Origin: Sphingomonas taxi
GTDB lineage: Bacteria > Pseudomonadota > Alphaproteobacteria > Sphingomonadales > Sphingomonadaceae
Direction of reading: 5' to 3'
Assembly (NCBI GenBank): GCA_003240625.1
Contig: QFMX01000008.1
Span: 260,477 to 324,476 of the forward strand
DNA length: 64,000 nucleotides
Position numbers and translations under genes: made by a program. Under the pieces are notes generated by a model. That model searched no databases. It was not told the DNA's origin and saw only the letters and a list, made by a program, of their open reading frames with translations. Position 1 is the first letter of the stretch. Each line of letters opens with the position of its first letter. Below are positions 8,137 through 15,963 of this stretch, one piece after another.

Positions 8137-9165
8137 TTATTCTACAGTCTGTTCGATCACGCCGAAGATCGGATGGCGCTTGTCGTCCTCGGCCCAAATG
8201 CGGACGGTATCGCCCTTTTTGAGGAACGGCGTGACGGGCTTGCCGCCGGTGATCGTTTCGATCGTCCGGACTTCGGCGAGGCAGGAATAGCCGACGCCGC
8301 CCTCTGCGATCGACTTGCCGGGGCCGCCGTCGGGACCGCGGTTCGAGACGGTGCCCGAGCCGACAATCGTGCCCGCGCCTAGCTTGCGGGTCTTGGCGGC
8401 GTGCGCGACCAGCGTGCCGAAATCGAACGTCATGTCCTCGCCAGCTTCGGCGCGACCGAGCGGCTGGCCGTTGAGATCGACCATCAGTTTCCGGTGAAGC
8501 TTGCCGTCTTTCCACCAGTCGCCGAGCGTATCGGGGGTCACGAACACGGGGGAAAACGCGCTGGCCGGCTTCGACTGGAAGAAGCCGAAGCCCTTGCCGA
8601 GTTCGCCGGGGATCAGGTTGCGCAGGGAAACGTCGTTGGTCAGCCCGACCAGCAGGATCGCGGCCAGCGCCTCGTCGCGGGTCGCGCCCATCGGCACGTC
8701 GCCGGTGACGACGACCACCTCGCCCTCCATGTCGCAGCCCCAGGCTTCGTCACCGAGCGGGATCGGATCGCGCGGCCCGAGGAAGCCATCCGATCCGCCC
8801 TGGTACATCAGTGGATCGTGCCAGAAGCTGTCGGGCATTTCCGCCGCGCGTGCCTGACGCACGAGCGCAACATGGTTCACGTACGCTGATCCGTCGGCCC
8901 ATTGATACGCACGCGGCAACGGCGACTCGGCATCGTGCTCGTGAAAGCGCCGCATCGGGATCATCTCGTGCTCGAGATCGGTCGACAGATTTTTCAGGTC
9001 GAGCGACACCCGGTCCCAGTCGTCGAGCGCGGCCTGCAACGTCGGTGCGATGTGGCTTGCATCGGCGTACCAAGCGAGATCGTTAGATACGACGACGAGC
9101 TTGCCGTCTCGTCCGCGCTCTCGCCCTTTGATGGCATCGGGATGCTTCAGGCTGGCCAGTTTCAT
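8137..9165 (-). CDS. Fumarylacetoacetate hydrolase family protein
   Basis: 342 residues. The FAH metal-binding signature is present as D145-x-E147-x-E149 (CDMEGEVVVVTG) with Asp178 in GLTNDVSLRN. The long N-terminal region with a Tyr-rich segment is like true fumarylacetoacetase-type FAH2 proteins rather than the short decarboxylase forms. The family cleaves C-C bonds in oxoacid products of aromatic catabolism, including fumarylacetoacetate of tyrosine degradation. No homogentisate dioxygenase or maleylacetoacetate isomerase gene lies nearby, so the substrate remains open. It stands alone on the minus strand, separated from the bkd operon by a repeat. Start MKLASLKHPDA is clear. Confidence 0.82.
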   Translation of the reverse strand: MKLASLKHPDAIKGRERGRDGKLVVVSNDLAWYADASHIAPTLQAALDDWDRVSLDLKNLSTDLEHEMIPMRRFHEHDAESPLPRAYQWADGSAYVNHVALVRQARAAEMPDSFWHDPLMYQGGSDGFLGPRDPIPLGDEAWGCDMEGEVVVVTGDVPMGATRDEALAAILLVGLTNDVSLRNLIPGELGKGFGFFQSKPASAFSPVFVTPDTLGDWWKDGKLHRKLMVDLNGQPLGRAEAGEDMTFDFGTLVAHAAKTRKLGAGTIVGSGTVSNRGPDGGPGKSIAEGGVGYSCLAEVRTIETITGGKPVTPFLKKGDTVRIWAEDDKRHPIFGVIEQTVE

Positions 9166-9315
9166 GGGGCGGATCCTCTATTGTTTGCCCGCATCCTACG
9201 CTCGCGACGCAGTTCAAGTCGAGCATGCAGCGTGCAGAGAAACTGATTTTGGTAAGAGCGGAGCGATTGCAGCCCTGTTATCGTCGGGCTTGCGTAACGG
9301 TTGAGGAAGTCGAGC

Positions 9316-9582
9316 ATGCCCAGATACTTCTTCGACATCGACAACCATAAACACGTTAATGACGACGACGGCACCGATCTGGCGGATGACGAGGAAGCGC
9401 GGGTCCAGGCGGTCATCTTCGCGGGCGATTATCTCAGCGACCATCCGGCCATCGCACGCCACGGCGCGCGCTTCCGCGTCGCGGTGCGAAACGACCAGGG
9501 GAGCGTGCTGCTGGCGGTTGCCGTCATGATCGAAGAGCCGGGCGACGAGCCAGGCGACACGCCCGGATCGTCGCATTTCTGA
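9316..9582 (+). CDS. Small DUF6894-type protein
   Basis: 88 residues beginning MPRYFFDIDNHKHVNDDDGTD, the pattern of the small DUF6894 family found in Sphingomonas, Bradyrhizobium and Methylobacterium. The N-terminal half carries the typical aspartate-rich stretch and an EEAR segment; the C-terminal half has alternating hydrophobics ending in an acidic/proline tail. The ATG at 9316 is preferred over the in-frame TTG at 9301, because a GAGGAAG ribosome site (9303-9309) sits 6 bases before the ATG. Function is unknown; members are probably cytoplasmic and often stress-linked, but nothing here shows that. Monocistronic, between an oppositely oriented hydrolase and a Crp-type regulator. Confidence 0.75.
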   Translation: MPRYFFDIDNHKHVNDDDGTDLADDEEARVQAVIFAGDYLSDHPAIARHGARFRVAVRNDQGSVLLAVAVMIEEPGDEPGDTPGSSHF

Positions 9583-9766
9583 ACCGGCATGGCCAAGCAT
9601 CGTCAGGCGGCGAGGACGCCGGAACGGTCCCGTTGTAATATAACATGGGTTTTGTCAGTCTGCTCAATCCTGGGATAAGGTGCGTTCCGCGCCGACGCGC
9701 TATCCAAGAGAGGGTGACAGCGAGAACCGAGTGCTCCTGCACTGGATGCGGAGAGTGCACGTGGAT

Positions 9767-10495
9767 ATGTCCACCGTGACTGAACAGGTTATACGTAAGT
9801 TCGAGTCGCGGATGGCGATGAGTGCGGACGACCGCGCCCAGATCGCAGCGTTGCCATTCAAAGTGCGGACGATCGATGCGTCGACCTATATGCTCCGCGA
9901 AGGCCAGCGCCCGACGCGGTGTGCGTTCATCCTCGAGGGGCTCGCCTATCGGCAGAAGCTGACGCCCAATGGCGAGCGCGAGATCGTATCGATCCTAATG
10001 CCCGGCGAATTCGTCGACCTGCAGAACCTGTTCCTCGACGAATCCGATCACGACATTCAGGCGCTGACCCGGCTGACGCTGGCCGAGGTGCCGATCGTGG
10101 CGCTGCGCCAGTTCATCGAGGCGTGCCCGACCGCGGGCCAGGCCCTGTGGATCGACGCGCTGGTCGAGGCCTCGATCCACCGCGAATGGCTGCTCAATGT
10201 CGGCCGGCGCAACGCGCGTAGCCGGATGGCGCATCTGCTCTGCGAATTCTCGGTGCGATTCAAGAAATCGACGCTCGGCGATGCGATGGCGTACGAGTTG
10301 CCGATGACGCAGGAGCAGCTTGGCGACGCGCTCGGGCTGACGCCGGTGCACGTCAACCGGGTGCTGAAATCGCTCGAAACCGACGGACTGATCGCGCGCA
10401 AGAAGCGGCAGGTGAGCGTGACCGACTGGTCTCGACTGCGTGACGCCGCGGAGTTCAACGAGCGGTATCTGCACCTCGGCCAGATCCGGACCTGA
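9767..10495 (+). CDS. Crp/Fnr-family transcriptional regulator
   Basis: About 242 residues from the ATG at 9767 (MSTVTEQVIRKF). An N-terminal cyclic-nucleotide-binding-like beta-roll (LREGQRPTRCAFILEG, then NGEREIVSILMPGEFVD) is followed by a long helix and a winged helix-turn-helix near residues 180-205 (MTQEQLGDALGLTPVHVNRVL). There is no FNR cysteine cluster, and the cAMP-contact Arg-Ser pair of CRP is not obvious, so the ligand is unknown. Sphingomonads carry many Crp-like paralogs of this type. In-frame alternative starts exist at 9746 and 9680. The upstream AT-rich stretch around 9635-9655 may hold the promoter. Adjacent to, but not obviously controlling, the helicase gene downstream. 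Confidence 0.85.
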   Translation: MSTVTEQVIRKFESRMAMSADDRAQIAALPFKVRTIDASTYMLREGQRPTRCAFILEGLAYRQKLTPNGEREIVSILMPGEFVDLQNLFLDESDHDIQALTRLTLAEVPIVALRQFIEACPTAGQALWIDALVEASIHREWLLNVGRRNARSRMAHLLCEFSVRFKKSTLGDAMAYELPMTQEQLGDALGLTPVHVNRVLKSLETDGLIARKKRQVSVTDWSRLRDAAEFNERYLHLGQIRT

Positions 10496-10720
10496 GTTCG
10501 CTACGGGTGCCGAAACGGGTCGAAGGTTGACTTTTCGACCATGATGCGCCAGATGGCCGTCATCGAGGCGTAATGCAGCGTGATTGGACCTTTACGGTCT
10601 TAGCTCCGCCTCGGTCGTTTCCAACGGGCTTCCCTTTTCACGCGGGGTGTCAAAACACCACCGCCCCTCGCGCGTCCTTGTGTGGATTCGCGAGCCCGGC
10701 ATCTATTTGAGAGACTATTC

Positions 10721-12151
10721 ATGTCATTTGCAAACCTCGGCCTTGCCGAGCCGCTCGTCCGTGCGCTCGAAGCCAAGGGCTATACCGAGCCGACGCCGAT
10801 CCAGGCACAGTCGATCCCGATCCTGCTCGAAGGCGGCGATCTGCTCGGCATCGCGCAGACCGGCACCGGCAAAACCGCCGCGTTCGTGCTGCCGTCGATC
10901 CAGCGGCTGACCGAAAACCAGAAGCGCGTCCTGCCGACGCATTGCCGCATGCTGGTGCTCGCGCCGACGCGCGAGCTCGCCAGCCAGATCGCCGACAGCG
11001 CGCGCGCCTACGGCCAGTTCAGCAAGATGTCGGTGACGACCGTGTTCGGCGGCACCAGCATCAACAAGAACCGCCAGGACATGAGCCGCGGCGTCGACAT
11101 CCTCGTCGCCACGCCGGGCCGCCTGATCGACCTGATCGAGCAGGGCTTCGTGAACCTGTCGATGATCGAGATCCTCGTGCTCGACGAAGCCGACCAGATG
11201 ATGGATCTCGGCTTCATCCATGCGCTGAAGAAGATCGTCCGCATGCTGCCGAAGAAGCGCCAGACGCTGTTCTTCTCGGCGACGATGCCGGTCGCGATCC
11301 GTGAGCTCGCCTCGCAGTTTCTGCTCGACCCGAAGACCGTGTCGGTGAAGCCCGCTGCGACGACCGCCGAGCGCGTCGACCAGTATGTCACCTTCTGCAA
11401 CCAGTCGGAGAAGCAGGCGCTGCTGACGATCACGCTGGCCGATCCGGCGATCGACCGTGCGCTCGTGTTCACGCGCACCAAGCATGGCGCCGACCGCGTC
11501 GTGAAGCTGCTCGCGGGCAACGGCATCGCGTCGAACGCGATCCACGGCAACAAGAGCCAGGGCCAGCGTGAGCGGGCGCTGGGCGAGTTCAAGCAGGGCA
11601 AGGTCAAGGTCCTGATCGCGACCGACATCGCCGCACGCGGCATCGACGTCTCGGGCGTCAGCCACGTCATCAACTTCGAGCTGCCGAACGTCGCCGAGCA
11701 GTATGTCCACCGCATCGGCCGTACTGCACGAGCTGGCGCGAGCGGCATCGCCGTCGCGTTCTGCGCCGATGACGAGAAGGCGTACCTGCGCGACATCGAG
11801 CGGATCACCCGCCAGAAGGTCCAGGTCCGGTCGCTGCCGGACGATTTCGTCAACCTGTCGAACCAGATCAAGCAGACGCGCGTCAAGACGATGGGTGCCG
11901 ATCCTGAAGTCCGGATCGATCGTCCGCGCGATCCGGCACGTCCGCGCGCTACGCATTCGCCGAGAGCGACCGGGTCGACCGGTCGCAACTATGCGGGTGC
12001 CAGCCGTGGTGGCCAGGGTGGCGGTCAAGGTGGCGGCGGCGGTCGTCCGCAGGGCGGTGGTCGTCCCGGCGGTCAGGGCGGCGGGCGTCCTGCTGGCAGC
12101 GGTGGCGGTCGTGGTCCTGCGCGTGGCGCGGGTTCGGGCCCGGCACGCTAA
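10721..12151 (+). CDS. DEAD-box ATP-dependent RNA helicase (RhlE type)
   Basis: 476 residues from MSFANLGLAEPL. All helicase motifs are visible: Q motif (P-T-P-I-Q-A-Q), AQTGTGKT, PTRELA, TPGR, DEAD, SAT, ARGIDV and HRIGRTARAG. The last roughly 75 residues are basic and Gly/Arg-rich (repeated GGQGGG/GGRP units), typical of RhlE-like proteins that bind structured RNA during ribosome assembly, mRNA decay or cold adaptation. The in-frame codon further upstream (10682) is not preferred: the Q-motif region aligns best with the 10721 start. A 225-base leader without a gene separates it from the regulator upstream; cold-shock helicases often have long leaders, but no specific element was recognised. 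Confidence 0.92.
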   Translation: MSFANLGLAEPLVRALEAKGYTEPTPIQAQSIPILLEGGDLLGIAQTGTGKTAAFVLPSIQRLTENQKRVLPTHCRMLVLAPTRELASQIADSARAYGQFSKMSVTTVFGGTSINKNRQDMSRGVDILVATPGRLIDLIEQGFVNLSMIEILVLDEADQMMDLGFIHALKKIVRMLPKKRQTLFFSATMPVAIRELASQFLLDPKTVSVKPAATTAERVDQYVTFCNQSEKQALLTITLADPAIDRALVFTRTKHGADRVVKLLAGNGIASNAIHGNKSQGQRERALGEFKQGKVKVLIATDIAARGIDVSGVSHVINFELPNVAEQYVHRIGRTARAGASGIAVAFCADDEKAYLRDIERITRQKVQVRSLPDDFVNLSNQIKQTRVKTMGADPEVRIDRPRDPARPRATHSPRATGSTGRNYAGASRGGQGGGQGGGGGRPQGGGRPGGQGGGRPAGSGGGRGPARGAGSGPAR

Positions 12152-12169
12152 AAAGGAGCATTCGTTCGC

Positions 12170-12204
12170 CTCGCGGGTTTGGTATAGACCAGTCCCGCGA
12201 GGAG
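12170..12204 (+). promoter_or_regulatory. Hairpin touching the ribosome site of the 12212 gene
   Basis: CTCGCGGG (12170-12177) and CCCGCGAG (12194-12201) are exact inverted 8-mers around a 16-base loop that itself holds GGT/ACC. The right arm ends within the GAGGAG ribosome site (12199-12204). It could mask translation of the next gene or stabilise the helicase mRNA end; there is no U-run for a classical terminator. Confidence 0.45.
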
Positions 12205-12211
12205 AATGCTC

Positions 12212-12478
12212 ATGGACGTTTCCACGACCCCGGTTGCCGAGCGCGTCGCGCGCGTGCTGGCGGGACAGCGGATCAGTTGCAACGCTGGTGGCGATGCCGA
12301 GTCGGCGTCGCGTCTGATCGACGATGCATGGCCGGACTATCTACCTGACGCGCTGGCGGTGCTGAAGACGTTGCGCGAGCCTGACAAGGCGATGGCCGCG
12401 GCCGGTGACCTTGCGGTGTGGGAGGCGATGATCCTGGCTGGGATCAAGGGCGCCAAGCCGGTGACGGTGGTTCTCTAA
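12212..12478 (+). CDS. Small conserved-looking hypothetical protein
   Basis: 88 residues, MDVSTTPVAERVARVLAGQR onward, mostly helical and amphipathic (V-A-E-R-V-A-R-V-L, then D-A-L-A-V-L-K-T-L), no membrane segment or signal. Two ATGs compete (12206 and 12212). The GAGGAG ribosome site ends at 12204, one base before the first and seven before the second, so 12212 is the functional start. It lies 60 bases after the RNA helicase on the same strand, with an intervening hairpin that overlaps the ribosome site, and may be co-transcribed with it. I do not recognise a family. A repeat pair follows the stop. Confidence 0.65.
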   Translation: MDVSTTPVAERVARVLAGQRISCNAGGDAESASRLIDDAWPDYLPDALAVLKTLREPDKAMAAAGDLAVWEAMILAGIKGAKPVTVVL

Positions 12479-12482
12479 AAAG

Positions 12483-12541
12483 CTTGTTTCCCCGCGAAGG
12501 CTGGGACCCAGTCTGGGCACCCGCCTTCGCGGGTGAACAAG
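12483..12541. repeat. Family C paired inverted repeat, copy 2
   Basis: Same design as the copy at 8059, starting at the first bases after the small gene's stop. One arm has a CTGGGACCCAG variation. It is followed within 40 bases by a family D element. Confidence 0.85.
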
Positions 12542-12578
12542 CCTGGCGTACGCACACTTAGCGCCCTCCGCTCCCTAC

Positions 12579-12679
12579 CACCCCGGCGAAGGCCGGGGCC
12601 CAATTGGTGGGGTCGGCGTAATCGGGCGTGAGTTCATCAGCAGCGTTTCCCAATTGGGCCCCGGCCTTCGCCGGGGTGG
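12579..12679. repeat. Family D paired inverted repeat, copy 1
   Basis: Arms of the CACCCCGGCGAAGGCCGGGG type followed by CCCAATTGG flank a variable centre, with the second arm inverted. Together with the family C copy it fills the 229-base gap between the small gene and the nitroreductase. Confidence 0.85.
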
Positions 12680-12707
12680 AGTTTTGGGTTTGTGGTGAGG
12701 GCTAAAA

Positions 12708-13373
12708 TTAGCTGATCGCTGTCAGCCATTCCGCCTCACCTGCACGCTCCGTACGCAATGCATTAGCGGGCGCGGCTTTGTCCTCATAACCTATCGCCAT
12801 GCCGCAGAAGAGCATGCGGTCTTGTGGGATGTTGAGGAACCTCCCGATCGTTTCGGGATACAGCGCCCAGCATTCCTGCGGGCAGGTGGCGAGCCCGGCG
12901 TCCACCGCGAGCAGCATCAAATTCTGCAGGTACATGCCGAGGTCCGACCATTGCGGCGGGCCCATGCGCTTATCGACTGTGCAGAAATAGGCGGCGGGGG
13001 CGCCGAAGAATGCGAAGTTTCGAGCGAACCATTTCTGTCGCGCGCGCTTGTCGTCGCGGGGGATGCCGAGGTGAGCGTACATCGCTTCGCCGACTGCATA
13101 GCGGCGGCCTGTGTAGGGGGCGGTCAGGTCTTTCGGGTAGATGTCGTAGGCTGGGGTTTCGGTGGCGCCGGTTGCGATCTTTTCGGCCATTATTGCCTTG
13201 AGGCGGGCCAGCGGTTCGCCTTGGACTATGGCAATGTGCCAAGGCTGGAGGTTGCCGCCGGTTGCGGCTCGGGATGCCTTCTTAGCTAGGTCGTGAAGCA
13301 GGATCGGGTCGACGGGGGTGTCGAGGAAGCCTCGGACGGAGCGGCGAGCGGCTATGGCTTCGGTCACGTCCAT
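12708..13373 (-). CDS. Nitroreductase family protein (FMN-dependent)
   Basis: 221 residues. The N-terminal AIAARRSVRGFLDTPV segment binds FMN phosphate in this family; S-R-A-A-T-G-G-N-L-Q-P-W (34-45) is the second conserved motif; and the C-terminal A-I-G-Y-E-D-K closes the fold. Members are homodimeric NAD(P)H-dependent oxidoreductases acting on nitroaromatics, quinones or flavins in the cytoplasm; the physiological substrate is unknown. It lies downstream of hslVU on the same strand but is separated by a repeat, so co-transcription is uncertain. Length and motifs are normal. Confidence 0.88.
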   Translation of the reverse strand: MDVTEAIAARRSVRGFLDTPVDPILLHDLAKKASRAATGGNLQPWHIAIVQGEPLARLKAIMAEKIATGATETPAYDIYPKDLTAPYTGRRYAVGEAMYAHLGIPRDDKRARQKWFARNFAFFGAPAAYFCTVDKRMGPPQWSDLGMYLQNLMLLAVDAGLATCPQECWALYPETIGRFLNIPQDRMLFCGMAIGYEDKAAPANALRTERAGEAEWLTAIS

Positions 13374-13392
13374 GTGTTTCTCCGCATTTTTC

Positions 13393-13471
13393 GGTTTTCC
13401 TGCGAACGCAGGAACCCAGGGTACAGCACGCAGCGCCTGTGATCCTGGATTCCTGCGTTCGCAGGAAAACG
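13393..13471. repeat. Family F paired inverted repeat
   Basis: Arms TTTTCCTGCGAACGCAGGAA and its inverted partner enclose CCCAGGGTA and CTGGAT. It is built like families C and E but has a different stem sequence. It sits between hslU and the nitroreductase gene. Confidence 0.8.
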
Positions 13472-13486
13472 GTTGGGCTTGAGCCT

Positions 13487-14782
13487 CTACAGCACGAACC
13501 GGCTTAGGTCGGTGTTGCGCGCGATTTCCTTCAGCTGGCTGTCGACGTACGCGCCGTCGATGACGAGGTTCGAGCCGCCGCGGTCCTCCGCGTTGTAGCT
13601 CACCTCCTCGAGCAGCTTTTCCATCACCGTCTGCAAACGCCGCGCGCCGATGTTCTCGATCTCAGAATTCACCTCCGCGGCGATGCGCGCGATTGCGGCG
13701 ATGCCGTCTTCGGTGAATTCGATGCCGACGCCTTCGGTGGCGATCAGGGCTTTATATTGCAGCGGCAGCGACGCCTTGGTGTCCGACAGAATGGCGACGA
13801 AATCCGCCTCGGTGAGGCCCTTCAACTCGACACGGATCGGCAGGCGGCCCTGGAGTTCGGGGAGCAGGTCGCTCGGCTTGGCGACGTGGAACGCGCCCGA
13901 CGCGATGAAGAGGATGTGGTCGGTCTTCATCGGGCCGTACTTGGTCGCAACGGTCGTGCCCTCGATCAACGGGAGCAGGTCGCGCTGGACGCCTTCGCGG
14001 CTGATCGAGCCGCCGCGGCCGTCGGACACCGCGATCTTGTCGATCTCGTCGAGGAAGACGATGCCGTTGGCTTCCGCGTCGGCCAAGGCCGCGCGGCTGA
14101 CCTCGTCCTGGTCGAGGCGCTTGTCGGCCTCTTCCTCGACGAGCTTGTCCCAGGCCGCGTGGACCGTCAATTTCCGCCGCTTGAGCTGCTGGCCGCCGCC
14201 GAACGACTTCATCATCTCGCCGAGATTGATCATCTGCGGCGCGCCGCCGGGGATGTCGAACGGCATGGCCGGGGCCGGCTCGATCTCGATCTCGACTTCG
14301 GCATTGTTGAGATGGCCGTCGAGGAAGCGCTGCTTGAAGCTCTCGCGCGTCGCCTCGCTGGCGTTCTTGCCGGTGAGCGCGTCGAGCAGGCGCGACATCG
14401 CGGCCTCTTCCGCCTTGTCCTTGACGGCGACGCGACGCCGTTCCTTTTCGAGGCGGATGGCCTCCTCGACGAGGTCGCGGGCGATCTGTTCGACGTCGCG
14501 GCCGACATAGCCGACCTCGGTGAACTTGGTCGCCTCGACCTTCACGAACGGCGCATCGGCGAGTTTCGCGAGGCGGCGACTGATCTCGGTCTTGCCGCAA
14601 CCGGTCGGCCCGATCATCAGGATGTTCTTGGGCGTGACCTCGTCGCGGAGGTCTTCGCTCAGTTGCTGACGGCGCCAGCGGTTGCGCATCGCGACCGCGA
14701 CCGCGCGCTTGGCGGCGGCCTGGCCGATGATGTGGGCGTCGAGCGCGGCAACGATGGCCTTGGGGGTGAGCTGGTCGTTCAT
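13487..14782 (-). CDS. hslU: HslU, ATPase subunit of the HslVU protease
   Basis: 431 residues. Walker A GPTGCGKT (58-65), pore loop GYVGRD, an inserted I-domain (about 105-240), Walker B IVFLDEIDK, the GARRL sensor-2 region and the C-terminal LSRFVL tail that docks into HslV. It unfolds substrates and feeds them into the HslV proteolytic chamber; HslVU is a heat-shock protease in the cytoplasm. It is the second gene of a minus-strand hslV-hslU pair; the 119-base gap between them holds a degenerate paired repeat. Full length with no missing motif. Confidence 0.97.
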   Translation of the reverse strand: MNDQLTPKAIVAALDAHIIGQAAAKRAVAVAMRNRWRRQQLSEDLRDEVTPKNILMIGPTGCGKTEISRRLAKLADAPFVKVEATKFTEVGYVGRDVEQIARDLVEEAIRLEKERRRVAVKDKAEEAAMSRLLDALTGKNASEATRESFKQRFLDGHLNNAEVEIEIEPAPAMPFDIPGGAPQMINLGEMMKSFGGGQQLKRRKLTVHAAWDKLVEEEADKRLDQDEVSRAALADAEANGIVFLDEIDKIAVSDGRGGSISREGVQRDLLPLIEGTTVATKYGPMKTDHILFIASGAFHVAKPSDLLPELQGRLPIRVELKGLTEADFVAILSDTKASLPLQYKALIATEGVGIEFTEDGIAAIARIAAEVNSEIENIGARRLQTVMEKLLEEVSYNAEDRGGSNLVIDGAYVDSQLKEIARNTDLSRFVL

Positions 14783-14795
14783 TTGTTTACCTTCT

Positions 14796-14900
14796 CCCCT
14801 CCCGCTCGGGAGGGGTCGGGGGAGGGCGTGGCCGCGACGGAAGGCGCGGGTGGGGTGTATTTTAGCCCCTCCCCTGACCCCTCCCGCAAGCGGGAGGGGA
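14796..14900. repeat. Degenerate family A-like paired repeat between hslV and hslU
   Basis: Arms CCCCTCCCGCTCGGGAGGGG and CCCTCCCGCAAGCGGGAGGG with G-rich inner flanks form the same two-hairpin layout as family A, with different stem ends. Being inside the hslVU unit, it may act as an mRNA-stabilising or attenuating structure. Confidence 0.75.
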
Positions 14901-14901
14901 A

Positions 14902-15465
14902 TTAGCTAGTCGAGTCCATCGTTTCGACGGTGAGGCGGTCGTTGGTGTAGACGCAGAGTTCGGACGCTATGTGCATCGCCTTGCGGCACAACACTTCGGC
15001 GTCGGTCTCGTATTCGACCAGTGCTCGGGCCGCTGCGAGCGCGTAGTTGCCGCCGGAGCCGATCGCGGCGACGCCGTTCTCGGGTTCGAGGACGTCGCCG
15101 TTGCCGGTCAGGATCAGCGTCACGTCCTTGTCGGCGACGATCATCATCGCCTCGAGGTTGCGGAGGAACTTGTCGGTGCGCCAGTCCTTGGCGAGCTCGA
15201 CCGCGGCGCGGAGGAGCTGGCCCTGGTGCGCCTCCAGCTTGCGTTCGAGGCGTTCGAACAGGGTGAAGGCGTCGGCGGTCGCGCCGGCGAATCCGCCGAT
15301 GACACTGCCGTCGCCGAGCCGGCGCACCTTGCGCGCGTTGGGTTTCATGACGGTCTGGCCCATCGAGACCTGGCCGTCGCCGATGACGACGACCTTGCCG
15401 CCGCGGCGGACCGAGAGGATGGTGGTGCCGTGCCAGGTCGGCATGGCGTGGGGGTCGTTGCTCAT
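14902..15465 (-). CDS. hslV: HslV, proteolytic subunit of the HslVU protease
   Basis: 187 residues from MSNDPHAMPTWHG. The catalytic N-terminal threonine is Thr14 in TTILSVRR, exposed after removal of a 13-residue propeptide, as in other alphaproteobacteria (W-H-G/A before T-T). GDGQVSMGQTV and IGSGGNYALAAARAL are conserved proteasome-beta-like segments. It forms the dodecameric protease chamber that works with HslU. The frame stays open upstream through a repeat, but that extension has no family match and is not coding. First gene of the hslVU pair. Confidence 0.96.
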   Translation of the reverse strand: MSNDPHAMPTWHGTTILSVRRGGKVVVIGDGQVSMGQTVMKPNARKVRRLGDGSVIGGFAGATADAFTLFERLERKLEAHQGQLLRAAVELAKDWRTDKFLRNLEAMMIVADKDVTLILTGNGDVLEPENGVAAIGSGGNYALAAARALVEYETDAEVLCRKAMHIASELCVYTNDRLTVETMDSTS

Positions 15466-15535
15466 AGGCGCGATGTAGGGTTTGGTTTTGGGGGTGCAAC
15501 GGTCGGGAAGCGTCGCCTCTCTCGTCATCTCTCCC

Positions 15536-15615
15536 GTCATCCTGACGAAAGTCAGGACCCAGAGCCACGGACGGGCCGTTTGGAACCCTGGGTCCTGACT
15601 TTCGTCAGGATGACG
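15536..15615. repeat. Family E paired inverted repeat, copy 1
   Basis: Arms GTCATCCTGACGAAAGTCAG and its inverse enclose GACCCAG and CTGGGTC. It lies between hslV and the holin-like gene, which are both on the minus strand. Confidence 0.85.
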
Positions 15616-15626
15616 GAGGGGGGAGG

Positions 15627-15899
15627 TTAGCGTCCCTTTCCCCATTCCCGCGCCACGGTGTAGCCCAGATAGCCGGTGCCGAAGAGGGCGTAGAGCGGTT
15701 CGGGGATTGCGTTCAGGTATGCGGACATGCCTGTGGCGATCGCCTGTGCCGTGTCCGGGCGGACGGCGGCGATCAGGCCGGCTGGAATTGCGCCGAGAAG
15801 CAGCGTGTACATGACGTAGAGGAAGGTCGGGCGGGCTCTGGTGACCCACAGGTCGGCCGGGGCGGGATCTGGTGCTGGATCAAGGGGTTGCGGGGTCAC
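15627..15899 (-). CDS. Holin-like protein (GTA-type three-TM holin family)
   Basis: 90 residues. A short polar/proline N-terminus is followed by W-V-T-R-A-R-P-T-F-L-Y-V-M-Y and two to three hydrophobic segments (about residues 25-45, 53-65 and 66-84), ending in a basic EWGKGR tail. This matches the holin family linked to gene-transfer-agent release (PF11351), from memory of sphingomonad homologs. It would form membrane lesions that let the neighbouring endolysin reach the peptidoglycan. It lies 64 bases downstream of the GH108 endolysin gene on the same strand, giving a compact lysis module without other phage genes. Function is inferred from family and neighbour. Confidence 0.7.
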   Translation of the reverse strand: MTPQPLDPAPDPAPADLWVTRARPTFLYVMYTLLLGAIPAGLIAAVRPDTAQAIATGMSAYLNAIPEPLYALFGTGYLGYTVAREWGKGR

Positions 15900-15963
15900 T
15901 GGCTGCCTCCGGCAAAAGTGAAGTATAGGGAGTGTAGGCGCTGGGAGCGTTTTCGCCGGGGCG

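Noticed and set aside
10496..10720. A possible riboswitch in the leader of the RNA helicase gene.
   Set aside because: No known motif or clear conserved hairpin could be identified by eye; only a long leader can be stated.
15466..15849. A longer start for HslV.
   Set aside because: The extra residues come from a family E repeat and the complement of the holin gene; the WHG-TTIL start is the family norm.
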